Of a stretch of DNA of 64,000 nt, positions 1-9,635 are shown in pieces (the stretch's first letter is position 1; each line of letters starts with the position of its first letter). This stretch comes from Parabacteroides sp. AM08-6 (GTDB lineage: Bacteria > Bacteroidota > Bacteroidia > Bacteroidales > Tannerellaceae). The position numbers and the translations under genes were made by a program. The DNA lies in NCBI RefSeq assembly GCF_003473295.1, contig NZ_QRMP01000010.1, positions 1 to 64,000 of the forward strand, written 5' to 3'. Below the pieces are notes generated by a model, which ran no database searches, was not told the origin of the DNA, and was given only the letters and a program-made list of their open reading frames with translations.

Positions 1-63
1 GCGACAGTTATCGAAAGGCCTTACCACAATTGTCGAAAGGCCTTACGATAGTTGTCGAAAGGC
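1..63. repeat. Short 22-bp tandem repeat at window edge
   Basis: The motif TCGAAAGGC recurs at positions 11, 33 and 55, an exact 22-bp period, and the first two units continue identically as CTTAC. The array probably extends left of the window, so its full length is unknown. It lies beyond the 3' end of the minus-strand methyltransferase gene. The very short spacers and small unit argue against CRISPR. A variable-number intergenic repeat is the simplest reading. Confidence 0.7.
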
Positions 64-150
64 AAATTTGTCGCATTGAAACCATACAAACAATAAGAGC
101 AAATATACAAAAGGGCGGAGCTTTTCAGGTTATTCCTACAAGGGCCTTTT

Positions 151-942
151 TCAGAAGTAAACAATATAATTCCGTTTATGCAGGTGCTTGTTGAAAAAAA
201 CAATGCCCATCGAATACAAATCGATTGTTACCGTAACTTCTGAGTGAGAACAGACATTCTGCCAGAAATCACGCATCTTACGGCTAGCTTTGATACCTTC
301 GAATACGAATATCGTATCATCGTGTACCCTTTTCAAGCATTCCTCAAAAAGCCAATGATTATTGTGTTGTTCGTATAAGGTATTGAAAAAGACAAAGTCC
401 AGCCGTTCCATATCATTCAAGGCTTTCGGAAGTAAGTCCTTATAAACGCCTGTACGCAAATCGATTGGATTACGGGCAGCTTTCTCGAATGCTATTTTTG
501 CAATAGAAGCTAATTCCGGAACATTTTCCAAAGCAATACATTTCAATCCTGACGCATAGGATGTCAGATAAAGCGTGGACAACCCCATAGCAGGGCCTAA
601 CTGTAAGAAATACTGCGATTTGAAATAATTAGCCAAACGAAACAAGAGAGCGCCATGCTTCGGTTTTATTGCTTCACGCTCCACTATTTCTCCGATAGGA
701 CGCCGGCGTATCCGTCCTTTCTTCTGCCGGTCCGGATAGGAAATCAGCCTGTCGCGGAAAAGCAATTGTTTACGTATCAGTTCGATATCGTAAAAACTAT
801 AATACAAGCAGCGTTCCTCTATTACCTTGGTAATCAGATTATAAACGAAAGGCGAGTGCACCCCGTATCCTCGCCGATACCGGATACCCCGGTATAAAAG
901 AACCCCTTTTCGTATTGTATTAGTTCCCGGTATTATGCGCAT
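151..942 (-). CDS. Class I SAM-dependent methyltransferase-like protein
   Basis: This is a predicted soluble methyltransferase of unknown substrate. A glycine-containing SAM-binding loop (LQLGPAMG, about residue 114) is followed by a hydrophobic strand and an acidic residue (CIALEN), as in O-methyltransferase-like Rossmann folds. The N-terminus is basic, with a YGVHSPFVYNL motif that I know from Bacteroidales homologues. I start at Met 942; the 11 upstream residues overlap a promoter-like sequence and do not look coding. It is the last gene of a minus-strand run, 42 nt after the RsbW-like kinase, so it may be cotranscribed with that signalling operon. The family call is fairly sure; the reaction is not known. 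Confidence 0.7.
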   Translation of the reverse strand: MRIIPGTNTIRKGVLLYRGIRYRRGYGVHSPFVYNLITKVIEERCLYYSFYDIELIRKQLLFRDRLISYPDRQKKGRIRRRPIGEIVEREAIKPKHGALLFRLANYFKSQYFLQLGPAMGLSTLYLTSYASGLKCIALENVPELASIAKIAFEKAARNPIDLRTGVYKDLLPKALNDMERLDFVFFNTLYEQHNNHWLFEECLKRVHDDTIFVFEGIKASRKMRDFWQNVCSHSEVTVTIDLYSMGIVFFNKHLHKRNYIVYF

Positions 943-984
943 CTTTTTCACGTTTAGCGATGCAAAGATACACAAAATGTACTA

Positions 985-1398
985 TCAAATATTCTTCTTC
1001 ATGATTAGCTGATTTTTCCCGTCCAGGCGCAAATAGGATACTTCATTCATTATGTTGCGAATGAGGAATATACCCAATCCGCCAACCGGACGTTCTTCAA
1101 TCGACGAGCTGACATCAGCGCAATTTACCTGAGTCGGATCGAAAGGCTGCCCATTGTCGGTCAGCAAAAAGATAAGTTGCTGCGGTTGGTACGTAGCACT
1201 CAGCAAGATATCGTGCTGTTCCCGCTCCGGGTAAGCATACATAATAATATTAACGACCGCTTCTTCCAAAGCCAGATTTATATTCATAGTCGTTTCGGCA
1301 GACAAACCCAGTTCTTCACACAGTTCTTCCACAAACGTGCAAAGAGAAGAAACTTCTTCCAAATTATTCGTTATTCTGATTTCTTTTTCCATTTTCAT
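985..1398 (-). CDS. RsbW-like anti-sigma serine kinase (HATPase_c_2)
   Basis: A 137-residue single-domain GHKL ATPase of the RsbW/SpoIIAB type. Visible motifs are the N box (NLALEEAVVNIIMYAYP), the G1 box (LLTDNGQPFDP) and an intact GGLGIFLIRNIMNEV G2 region. In partner-switching systems such kinases phosphorylate a STAS protein or bind a sigma factor. Here a STAS domain is encoded three genes upstream, fused to a second HATPase domain, and the SpoIIE-type phosphatase gene lies 24 nt upstream. The likely role is the kinase arm of this switch. The target sigma factor or regulator is not in the window. Confidence 0.85.
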   Translation of the reverse strand: MKMEKEIRITNNLEEVSSLCTFVEELCEELGLSAETTMNINLALEEAVVNIIMYAYPEREQHDILLSATYQPQQLIFLLTDNGQPFDPTQVNCADVSSSIEERPVGGLGIFLIRNIMNEVSYLRLDGKNQLIMKKNI

Positions 1399-1422
1399 AA
1401 CGATATTGATTTACTAAATACT

Positions 1423-3333
1423 TTATTCAAAATCTATCACTAATATTGTCAAATCGTCACTGGCTTCTGCTTCCCCCACATGGTCGGCAACGGAATGAAT
1501 AACAGTATTCACCATGTTGCGGACATCCTGCGAAGCATTGTCAGTTAGTGTTTTTATCAGCCGTTCATCACCGTACAATTGTTTTCTCTCATTTTCGGCT
1601 TCTACGACTCCATCAGTGTACAGGAACAATTTTGTTCCCCGTTCGAGCATATATTCTTCATCCGTATAGTCATAATTTTCCATTACGCCTACAAAAAGAT
1701 GTTTTTTCAGGTTCATATAAGAAGCTTTCCCGTCAGGCAGGATAAGCGCGGGAGGGTTGTGTCCGGCATTGCAAAGTTTCAATAAACCGTTCCGCAAATC
1801 CAGTATGCCCACAATCAGCGTAACAAACATATTGGCTTCATTATTTTCAGAGAAAGCATTATTCAGCTCCGTCACAATGGAAGCCGGAGAGACAGCGTGC
1901 GGCGAGAGTGTTCGGAACAGACTGCGCGTGATTGCCATAAACAACGATGCCGGGACCCCTTTGCCGGATACGTCGCCGATAATGAAATACAGATGTTCGT
2001 CTTCTATAAAGAAATCATACAAATCACCACCAACTTCTTTGGCCGGCTGCAACAGGGCATACAGGTCCACATCCTTCCGATCCGGGAAAGGAGGGAAGAT
2101 TTTCGGTATCATCCCCATTTGTATCTCCCTGGCAATGGATAATTCGCTCTCTATGCGTTCTTTAGATGCCGTTGTATCGCGCAGCTCGGTGACATAAGAG
2201 GCTAACGATTGCTGCATATAAACCAGCGAATCATGCAATGTTTTAATCTCATCCCGCGAAGTAACCTGAGGCAACTCCACATCAAAACGTCCCGTAGCAA
2301 TCACCCGGGCCGAATGTGAAAACTCGGATAACGGGCGTACAACCCGGCGGATAATAAGATAAATAATAAAGAATAAAACCAACATTCCTATCAGGAACAG
2401 ATAAATGATTTGCCTGGAAACCGTATACAAATCAGCTAAAATAACGCTAGCCGGGCAAATATTGCTGATTGACCAACCGATGTCAGGAATAGCTGTATAG
2501 AAGGCATACGTCTCTCGATTGTTCTGTCTTAGTTTTCTCGTCCCCGTGTGCCCTTGCAACATTTCCCTACCGATATGTTCCAAGTCGGTGTCACCCTGTT
2601 CGAAAGCCGTGGAGAAAATTGTTTCGTTCATTATCTTGCTTTCATCCTTATGCGTCAGATAACAACCGTTACGGCTCAGCAGGAATGTATAGCTCGATTC
2701 ATAAGGTTTCAGCCGGTCTACCATATCTGTAAACTGGGAAAGTGAGATATTGGCGGTAAAAATAGCATAAACCTCTCCCTTGCTATCGTATAAAGGCATC
2801 GCATAAGTACTCATAATGAAGTTTCCGCCCCCTTCGTCATAATAAGGTTCGCTCCAATAACTCCGTTTCAACAATTTGGGTATCAGATACCAGTCCATGC
2901 AAGGATAATCGTAATCCTGCCCGCCCAATACCTGATAGTCTGTCCGACCGTCACGCAACGAGACGTAAGGCATAAAGTATTTTCCTTTCTCTTTATAATA
3001 ATCAGGGACAAAAGCGATTCCACTACTTAGGATAAGGTCATTATTTTTCGCAACAGCCGTAATGACACGCCGAAGCGAATCCGGGTTAGCCAGATTCTCT
3101 TCAATCATCCAGACAGAATGATTCAACGTTGTCTCGACTGTCAGTAAAAGGCTGCTAATCCGGGCAGTCATATTCTGCAATTGTTCATGCGTATAGTTCA
3201 CAGCATATTCCGTTACTTTATCACGGCTATACGCATAAAACAAACCCATTATCACAGTAAATACGACCAATGTGAACGAAAGCACATAAAGGCTCATCCG
3301 GGTAGCAAAAGATTTGAATTGCAGTTTTCGCAT
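1423..3333 (-). CDS. Membrane sensor phosphatase: Cache-HAMP-SpoIIE (PP2C)
   Basis: A 636-residue RsbU/SpoIIE-type serine phosphatase anchored in the inner membrane. The order is an N-terminal membrane helix, an extracytoplasmic Cache-like domain (about residues 35-290), a second helix (about 300-322), HAMP, a short coiled coil with REIQMGMIP, then the PP2C catalytic domain. Catalytic signatures are VGGDLYDFF, GDVSGKGVPASLF, AGHNPP, LYTDGVVEAEN and SDDLTILV; the metal-binding aspartates appear intact. It should dephosphorylate a phospho-STAS partner in response to a periplasmic ligand. The gene follows the solute-binding protein gene by 20 nt, which suggests that protein presents the signal. 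Confidence 0.9.
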   Translation of the reverse strand: MRKLQFKSFATRMSLYVLSFTLVVFTVIMGLFYAYSRDKVTEYAVNYTHEQLQNMTARISSLLLTVETTLNHSVWMIEENLANPDSLRRVITAVAKNNDLILSSGIAFVPDYYKEKGKYFMPYVSLRDGRTDYQVLGGQDYDYPCMDWYLIPKLLKRSYWSEPYYDEGGGNFIMSTYAMPLYDSKGEVYAIFTANISLSQFTDMVDRLKPYESSYTFLLSRNGCYLTHKDESKIMNETIFSTAFEQGDTDLEHIGREMLQGHTGTRKLRQNNRETYAFYTAIPDIGWSISNICPASVILADLYTVSRQIIYLFLIGMLVLFFIIYLIIRRVVRPLSEFSHSARVIATGRFDVELPQVTSRDEIKTLHDSLVYMQQSLASYVTELRDTTASKERIESELSIAREIQMGMIPKIFPPFPDRKDVDLYALLQPAKEVGGDLYDFFIEDEHLYFIIGDVSGKGVPASLFMAITRSLFRTLSPHAVSPASIVTELNNAFSENNEANMFVTLIVGILDLRNGLLKLCNAGHNPPALILPDGKASYMNLKKHLFVGVMENYDYTDEEYMLERGTKLFLYTDGVVEAENERKQLYGDERLIKTLTDNASQDVRNMVNTVIHSVADHVGEAEASDDLTILVIDFE

Positions 3334-3353
3334 TATCTATACGGTTTGATGCA

Positions 3354-4286
3354 TTATTTCACAAAATCCTCATAAAGGATTCTGCTTTTCTCCTTATCAT
3401 CCAACAGGATGTTCGCAGCTCTCTCAAAGCCTTGACGACTGAGGTGATACGTCCTTGTATGCGTACTTTCGTCTACTTGCAGACGAAGTTGTTCTTCGAG
3501 CATTTTCCGTTGATGATAACGGTTCGTTCCTATGTTGTTACGACGTACAACTTCCATTATAATATCCAATGCCTGCTCAGGATGCTCGCCCGCCCATTTC
3601 CAACCACGGACACTGGCACGCACGATTTTTGCAACCGTATCCGAATGGCTCTGATAAAATTCGCGGGTAACATACAGCCCGTCTTCCGGCAAATTATAGC
3701 CATAATCGGAAAAACGGTATATATAAGAAGAATCGGATTGAAAACCACATTCCGCTAACTGGATATATTCGTTATAGCTCCCAACAAGGCAAATATCCAC
3801 CGCACCGGAAAGGAAAAGATTGACCCCGCTGTTGAAACGTATCCATTCTACATCCAAATGGTAGTAGCGTTTCAGGCGGTCAAGCAATTCATCACTCAAA
3901 TGGTTCCATATTGCCACTTTCTTATGTTGCAATGAATTTATATTCTCCAAAGGCAAACGGCTTACCAGCATCAAACTGTTCTCCTGTGAGGTTTGCATTA
4001 CATTTACCAAATCCGCATCTGCCGTCAGGGCAAACGATAAGTTCATAACCGCAACCTGTGAACGCCCTTCCTGAAGTATGGAGAACGAACTCTCGGAAAC
4101 TGCCGGATGTTTGACTTGCACATCCAGTCCTTCTTCTTTATAGAAGCCCATTTGTTCCGCTACATAATAACCGATAAACTGCGCCTGGGCCGTCCATTTG
4201 GGAGTAAGAATAATCTTCTGTGCCTCCGTCGTATGCACAAGAAGGCATACAACCGACAAAAAGAATATGGATTTTCGCCATTCCAT
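3354..4286 (-). CDS. NMT1/THI5-like periplasmic solute-binding protein
   Basis: A 310-residue secreted binding protein with an N-terminal signal peptide (hydrophobic stretch ending near TTEAQ). The early motif with TPKWTAQAQFIGYYVAEQMG, followed by GFYKEEGLDV, is typical of the SsuA/THI5/NMT1 family, which binds thiamine precursors, sulfonates, nitrate or similar small molecules. No ABC permease or ATPase lies nearby. Instead the gene sits inside the phosphatase/kinase operon, 12 nt after the HATPase-STAS gene and 20 nt before the phosphatase gene. I infer a sensory role, delivering a ligand to the Cache domain of the phosphatase. The ligand is unknown. Confidence 0.82.
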   Translation of the reverse strand: MEWRKSIFFLSVVCLLVHTTEAQKIILTPKWTAQAQFIGYYVAEQMGFYKEEGLDVQVKHPAVSESSFSILQEGRSQVAVMNLSFALTADADLVNVMQTSQENSLMLVSRLPLENINSLQHKKVAIWNHLSDELLDRLKRYYHLDVEWIRFNSGVNLFLSGAVDICLVGSYNEYIQLAECGFQSDSSYIYRFSDYGYNLPEDGLYVTREFYQSHSDTVAKIVRASVRGWKWAGEHPEQALDIIMEVVRRNNIGTNRYHQRKMLEEQLRLQVDESTHTRTYHLSRQGFERAANILLDDKEKSRILYEDFVK

Positions 4287-4298
4287 CGTAGAAACAGA

Positions 4299-5036
4299 TT
4301 AAAGAATAGTGAAAAGAGAAGAACAACCTGTCATATCAAATATTTTCCGGATTTCAGGACTCATGGCTTCCAGAATAAGATGTTCATTCCGGTTGGACAT
4401 GCTTTTTTGCAAGAGGATAAAACTGCGTAATCCCGAACTGCTGATGTAAGTCAACCATTTACAATTAACAATAACGATTCTTTTTGTATTATTTACCAGC
4501 ATGGGAAGTATGGTTGACTCAAATTCACGCGCATTTACTGTATCAAGGCGTCCTTCGATGGTAAGAATAATGATGTCCTCGATTTTACAGAAATTAGTCT
4601 TCATCGTTTCCTGAGGTTCATCGGTCGCTTTAATACGCTTGGTAAGCATCAGGTAATTCAGCGAATCTACTGTATGGTAAGTAACTTCATCCATCGTACG
4701 GCAAACCAAAAAGAAACTCAATCCTCCGGTCAATATCTGCCCGACAGAAGGATTGGAGGATATTTCACTTTTGAGAGTAGGGTCAAATGAAATGCCATCG
4801 TCGACTATCAGAAAGGTCAATTCCCCATTGACAAAACTCGCCCGGAGTGATATTTTGCCGGTTTTACCATCCGGATAAGCATGGCGGATGATATTCGTAA
4901 CAGCCTCTTCTACCGCAAGACAGATATTTCGGGTAACATTGGGAGGCAGATATAATGAGATGCCTAAATCTTCCACAAAACGAGTAATCCCGATAACCTC
5001 GGTCAAATCATTGCTAATGACAATCTCTTTCTCCAT
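4299..5036 (-). CDS. HATPase-STAS fusion: anti-sigma kinase-like plus anti-sigma antagonist
   Basis: Two partner-switch domains in one 245-residue chain. Residues 1-140 are RsbW-like, with N box AVEEAVTNIIRHAYP and G1 box FLIVDDGISFDP; the G2 region reads GGLSFFLVCRTMDEV, with serine in place of the usual second glycine of GLG. Residues 150-245 are a STAS domain with IILTIEGRLDT and the phospho-acceptor region WLTYISSSGLR. First gene of the operon, behind a TATTTTTG -7 box. It may be a self-contained switch or a STAS substrate carrying a catalytically weakened kinase domain. The separate RsbW-like protein downstream would then be the active kinase. Confidence 0.85.
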   Translation of the reverse strand: MEKEIVISNDLTEVIGITRFVEDLGISLYLPPNVTRNICLAVEEAVTNIIRHAYPDGKTGKISLRASFVNGELTFLIVDDGISFDPTLKSEISSNPSVGQILTGGLSFFLVCRTMDEVTYHTVDSLNYLMLTKRIKATDEPQETMKTNFCKIEDIIILTIEGRLDTVNAREFESTILPMLVNNTKRIVIVNCKWLTYISSSGLRSFILLQKSMSNRNEHLILEAMSPEIRKIFDMTGCSSLFTIL

Positions 5037-5077
5037 ACTTGTGTTATTGTTTTTACGTAAATGATGCTTTAACGAAG

Positions 5078-5085
5078 CAAAAATA
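5078..5085 (-). promoter_or_regulatory. -7 box for partner-switching operon
   Basis: The minus strand reads TATTTTTG, matching the Bacteroidetes -7 consensus TAnnTTTG, about 42 nt upstream of the first operon gene. I do not see a TTTG at the ideal -33 distance, so the assignment rests on the -7 box and position. Confidence 0.5.
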
Positions 5086-5227
5086 CATAAAAATCAACAA
5101 CAATTCGTAATCGCTGATAATCTTCGCCATCCCAAAAATCAAAGAACCCAGCAAACAACAAGGTATGACACTATTTTTAGACCGTTCAATTTAGTTTTTT
5201 TCAACCCAGGCAGTAACATTTAACAAA

Positions 5228-6589
5228 TTAATAACTTGCTTTCTCCTCGTCCGGCCCTGTGTACGTCAGGATTTGACCACTCAGCTGAAGCAAGGATATC
5301 TCGCATATTTTCGTTGAATATTCAGCGATAGACTGACGCTCTTCTGCTTCCAGCAAGCTATTTTGAGCTTCACGCAATTCGATACCGGAAAGGTCTCCCA
5401 GCTTATAACGGTCGATGGCAATACGGTAATTTTCTTGTGCGGCCACCAGGTTTTCTTTTTCCAAGCTCCATAAATCCAGATTATTACGATAAGCCATCCA
5501 GAAATTACTCAAATCCGCACGAAGCGAAAGTTCCAGTTCCTGCGTACGTAACTCCATATTTTCTACCTGAATACGTGCATTTCGCTGTTCGCGTTTACGA
5601 TTAAATCCATCAAACACATTAATACCGACCGTAAGGCCATAATTCAATCCCAAACGACGCTGCAAATCAGTAGAACCGACTTCATACCAATTCGCCGTAT
5701 ACCCATAGCCGGCATTCAGTTTGACATAAGGATAATTGCGACTACGTATCTTTTTATAATCTAATTCTGAAATTACTTTGTTTTTTTGAGAAATCAAAAG
5801 TACGACATTGGAAGCTAAAGTGCTTTTCCATAATTCCACTTCATCCAAAAAAGGATTCGGAGTAATCAAAGAGTCTTTGATATGTATTTGTTCCTCCACA
5901 TTTTCCAATGCCATCAACTGGTTCAGACGAATACGGGAAGTATGAACCTGCTCAAGTTGATTCAGCACGTTGGAGCTATCGGCATTAAAGTCCACCTGGG
6001 CCTGCTGCAAATCCAACCGGGACATCGAACCGATGTAATAACGTTCTTCCACTATACGCAAACGTTCGCGTGAAAGGTCAAGCGTGGAACGGAGGTTACG
6101 GAGACGGATTTTCTGACGAATCAGATTATAATATTCTCCGGACAAATCAGCGACAAAATCTTCGATTGTCAGTCGGGTATTCAGTTCGCCCATACGCTGT
6201 AATTCCTTCAGTTTCGCATAAGTAGCCTGAATACCCAGCCCGTCGAAAATAGTCCAGTTGACATTCAGTCCTATATCTGCAGTTTCACTATTGACGCCAT
6301 TTGCCTTTTCCGTTGTTCCATCAGAGAGCTTATTACTGTTGTTATTGACACTACCGCTGACACCACCGCTCAAATCCACAGTAGGCAGATAACCGGCATT
6401 GCCCAACGTTGCATCATTATCGCTGATTTGTTGTTCGTTCCTGACAATACGAATGGAATAGTTACGCTCCAACCCAGTCTTAATGCAATCATTCAGGCTG
6501 AACACCCTCTGCGCCTGTAAGGAACAGGCCGCAGAAACAATCAATGCCATTATATAAAAGAATCGTTTCATTCCCAATCCAGTTTTCAT
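5228..6589 (-). CDS. TolC-family outer-membrane efflux protein
   Basis: Outer-membrane exit duct for the RND pump encoded just upstream. A signal peptide (FFYIMALIVSAACSLQAQ) is followed by FSLNDCIKTGLERNYSI and two long helical OEP repeats, typical of TolC/OprM proteins; 453 residues is the usual length. The first Met overlaps the end of the pump gene by 4 nt (ATGA), suggesting translational coupling. An internal Met at 6571 gives a tidier signal peptide, so the true start is one of these two. Last gene of the adaptor-pump-TolC operon. Confidence 0.92.
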   Translation of the reverse strand: MKTGLGMKRFFYIMALIVSAACSLQAQRVFSLNDCIKTGLERNYSIRIVRNEQQISDNDATLGNAGYLPTVDLSGGVSGSVNNNSNKLSDGTTEKANGVNSETADIGLNVNWTIFDGLGIQATYAKLKELQRMGELNTRLTIEDFVADLSGEYYNLIRQKIRLRNLRSTLDLSRERLRIVEERYYIGSMSRLDLQQAQVDFNADSSNVLNQLEQVHTSRIRLNQLMALENVEEQIHIKDSLITPNPFLDEVELWKSTLASNVVLLISQKNKVISELDYKKIRSRNYPYVKLNAGYGYTANWYEVGSTDLQRRLGLNYGLTVGINVFDGFNRKREQRNARIQVENMELRTQELELSLRADLSNFWMAYRNNLDLWSLEKENLVAAQENYRIAIDRYKLGDLSGIELREAQNSLLEAEERQSIAEYSTKICEISLLQLSGQILTYTGPDEEKASY

Positions 6590-9500
6590 TTTTCAATTTT
6601 CAATTTATTCTGCCTGTCAGTCGATATAAAGCTGTACATAGCCGGTACAATAAATAAGGTAAGGAAGGTAGACACAAGCATACCTCCGACAACTGCAATC
6701 CCCATGGCTATACGCCCCTGAGCTCCCTCGCCCGTCGCATAAACCAGCGGAACCAGACCTAATATAGTAGAAATACTTGTCATCAAAATCGGACGGAGGC
6801 GCTGCGTAGAGGCAGAACGAATGGCCTCAGCCATAGTCAACCCGGCAGCCTGCCGCTGATTGGCAAATTCTACAATCAGAATACCATTCTTTGCCACCAG
6901 TCCAATAAGCATAATAATACCGATTTGGCTGAATATATTCATTGTAATACCGGAATAACTCATAAATATCAAAGCTCCGGCAATCGCCAACGGCACCGTA
7001 AACATCACAACCAACGGGTCCTTAAAGCTTTCGAACTGAGCAGCCAACACCAAATAAATCATAAACAGCGCCAATATCATGGCGAACATCAAGCTTGAAG
7101 AACTCTCACGGAACTCTTTCGACTCACCCGACAAGGCCGTACGGAAACTGCCGTCCAATGTTTCAGCCGCAATACGGTCCATTTCATCCAAACCGTCACC
7201 TATCGTATATCCTTTATTCAAACCGCTGGATACCGTAGCCGACACAAAACGGTTATACCGGTATAATTGTGGCGGAGCTACATCTTCCTTCAAGCTCACC
7301 AAGTTATCCAACTGTATCATTTCTCCATGGTCGCTACGGACATAAATGGATTTCAGGTCGAGCGGCGTATTACGCTGCTGGCGGTTTATTTCGCCCAATA
7401 TCTGGTATTGCTTTCCATTCATATAAAAATAGCCCATACGTTGACCACTCAACGCATATTGCAGCGTCTGTGCTATCGTACGGGTACTGACACCCAGCAA
7501 AGATGCCTTATCCCGGTTTATCTCGATACGCGCTTCCGGCTTGGTAAACTTAAGGTTCACATCCGCCATCTGGAAAACAGGACTTTCACTTACTTTTTGC
7601 ATAAATGCAGGTAAATATTCCTGCAATTTATCCAAACTGGTTGCCTGCAATACATATTGTACCGGCATACCGCCACGGCGGCCACCAAAAGTAGACTGCT
7701 GTTGAACAAAAGCACGTGCCTGGGTTTCTTTCCGGACTCCTTGAGAGAGCACATCGGCAATCTCCATTTGTGAACGTTTACGCTCTTTTATATCCGGAAG
7801 TAAAACGGAAATAAAACCATTACTATTGTTGGAACGGACGGTCAATGCTTTTCGTTCCGGAGCCAATGTATCAGCCATCGCCGCTATACGGTCCGTAAAA
7901 TCGCGAATAAACTCGAAAGTGGCTCCCTCCTGGGCACGAATATTAATCGAAATAGACGACCGGTCCTCCAATGGAGAAAGTTCGGAACGGATAGTTCTCC
8001 AAAAATACCCGATGGAACCGAACAAAATCACAACAATCGGAATAGCCAACCATTTACGATTCAGAAAAGCATTCAGGCTCTTTGCGTATATATTGTTCAT
8101 TCCCTCAAAGAACGGTTCTGTCTTTGTATAAAGCCAACCTTTATCCTCACGCTTCTTCAATAATTTGGTGGCCAACATCGGGGTAAACGTAAGAGCGACA
8201 AAAGAGGAAATCGTCACCGAACCGGCAATCACGATACTGAATTCCTTAAACAGACGTCCGGTCATACCTTCCATAAACACAATAGGCAAGAAAACGGACA
8301 CCAACGTCACCGTCGTGGAAACTACGGCAAAGAAGATTTCCGTCGACCCTTCTATACCGGCCTTTTTCGGCTCCATCCCCTGCTCGATACGGACATAGAT
8401 ATTTTCGGCCATCACAATCGCATCGTCCACCACCAAACCCACGGACAATACAACCGCCAACATGGTCAACACATTGATAGAGAAGCCGGAGATATACATC
8501 ACAAAGAACGCACCGACCAGTGAAACCGGAATAACGACCACAGGAACCAAGGTCACACGCCAGTCGCGCAAGAACAAGAAAATAATCAATACAACCAGCA
8601 AGAATGCTACATAAATAGTTTCTTCCACTTCTTTAATAGAAGCACGGATAAAACGGGTATTATCATAAACCATCTCGATAGTCACATCCTCCGGCAAGTC
8701 TTTCTTTAATTGTTCGATACGCTTGTATGCCTCGTCTGCAATCTCAATCTGGTTGGCACCCGGTTGTGGAATAATGACATCGATAACCATCGGTTCCCCG
8801 TTTTTACGCATCGCACTACGCAAATCCTCCGGAGCAAGTTCGGCACGTCCTATATCCTGAAAACGAACGATATTTTCTCCTTCTTTCTTGACAATCAAAT
8901 CGTTAAATTCTTTAGCTGTATGCATCAGACCCAGCGTACGAATAGACAAGTCGATTGTATTACCTTCAATACTACCGGAAGGAAGCTCTACATTCTCGGC
9001 ATCCACCGCGTTCTTAACATCCAGTGGAGTAACACCGTAACCGGCCATCTTAATGGGGTCCAGCCATAAACGCATGGAGTAACGTTTCTGTCCCCAAATG
9101 TCCACACCACTCACATTCGAGATTGTCTGCAAACGTTCTTTCACCGTCAATTCGGCAATTTCACTTAATTCCATCAATGAGCGTTTACTGCTTCGGATAC
9201 CAATCTGCATGATAGGAGTCGCATCCGCATCGGCTTTCGATACAGTCGGAGGATCGCAGTCGCGAGGCAAATAACGTTGGGCACGTGAAACCTTATCACG
9301 CACATCATTTGCCGCTGTTTCCAAATCGACTGACAATTCGAATTCGACCGTAATACGGGAACTACCCTGGCTACTGACACTGCTCAGGGAACGGATACCC
9401 GGAATACCGTTAATATTTTGTTCCAAAGGTTCGGTAATCTGATTCATGATTACTTCCGCATTGGCACCGGGATAGGATACATTGACCGAGATAATAGGAT

Positions 9501-9627
9501 TATCCACACTGGGAAACTCACGTACACCCAGAAACTTATATCCAATCATTCCGAACAACAGGAGGACAAGCATCATCACTGTCGAAAGAACCGGCCTTTT
9601 TATGCTTATTTCAGAAATATTCGCCAT
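6586..9627 (-). CDS. RND (AcrB/MexB-type) efflux permease
   Basis: A 1013-residue proton-driven inner-membrane pump of the HAE-RND family. It starts with ISIKRPVLSTVMMLVLLLFG and a PGANAEVI porter region. The transmembrane-4 proton relay pair is visible in LSVGLVVDDAIVMAENI and the transmembrane-10 lysine in GLVAKNGILIVEFANQ. Length and domain duplication fit a complete pump exporting drugs, detergents or other amphiphiles. It lies 8 nt after the adaptor gene and overlaps the TolC gene, so the three form a tripartite efflux operon. Substrates cannot be read from sequence. Confidence 0.95.
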   Translation of the reverse strand: MANISEISIKRPVLSTVMMLVLLLFGMIGYKFLGVREFPSVDNPIISVNVSYPGANAEVIMNQITEPLEQNINGIPGIRSLSSVSSQGSSRITVEFELSVDLETAANDVRDKVSRAQRYLPRDCDPPTVSKADADATPIMQIGIRSSKRSLMELSEIAELTVKERLQTISNVSGVDIWGQKRYSMRLWLDPIKMAGYGVTPLDVKNAVDAENVELPSGSIEGNTIDLSIRTLGLMHTAKEFNDLIVKKEGENIVRFQDIGRAELAPEDLRSAMRKNGEPMVIDVIIPQPGANQIEIADEAYKRIEQLKKDLPEDVTIEMVYDNTRFIRASIKEVEETIYVAFLLVVLIIFLFLRDWRVTLVPVVVIPVSLVGAFFVMYISGFSINVLTMLAVVLSVGLVVDDAIVMAENIYVRIEQGMEPKKAGIEGSTEIFFAVVSTTVTLVSVFLPIVFMEGMTGRLFKEFSIVIAGSVTISSFVALTFTPMLATKLLKKREDKGWLYTKTEPFFEGMNNIYAKSLNAFLNRKWLAIPIVVILFGSIGYFWRTIRSELSPLEDRSSISINIRAQEGATFEFIRDFTDRIAAMADTLAPERKALTVRSNNSNGFISVLLPDIKERKRSQMEIADVLSQGVRKETQARAFVQQQSTFGGRRGGMPVQYVLQATSLDKLQEYLPAFMQKVSESPVFQMADVNLKFTKPEARIEINRDKASLLGVSTRTIAQTLQYALSGQRMGYFYMNGKQYQILGEINRQQRNTPLDLKSIYVRSDHGEMIQLDNLVSLKEDVAPPQLYRYNRFVSATVSSGLNKGYTIGDGLDEMDRIAAETLDGSFRTALSGESKEFRESSSSLMFAMILALFMIYLVLAAQFESFKDPLVVMFTVPLAIAGALIFMSYSGITMNIFSQIGIIMLIGLVAKNGILIVEFANQRQAAGLTMAEAIRSASTQRLRPILMTSISTILGLVPLVYATGEGAQGRIAMGIAVVGGMLVSTFLTLFIVPAMYSFISTDRQNKLKIEK

Positions 9628-9635
9628 GCTGATTC

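Noticed and set aside
1..63. Possible CRISPR array at the left edge
   Set aside because: The unit period is 22 bp with 8- to 13-bp variable parts, too short for repeat-spacer structure, and no cas genes are present.
9174..9380. Many open frames of 60-150 codons antisense to the RND, frdA, susC and other genes
   Set aside because: They lie wholly inside strongly supported genes, match no family and have no start context of their own.
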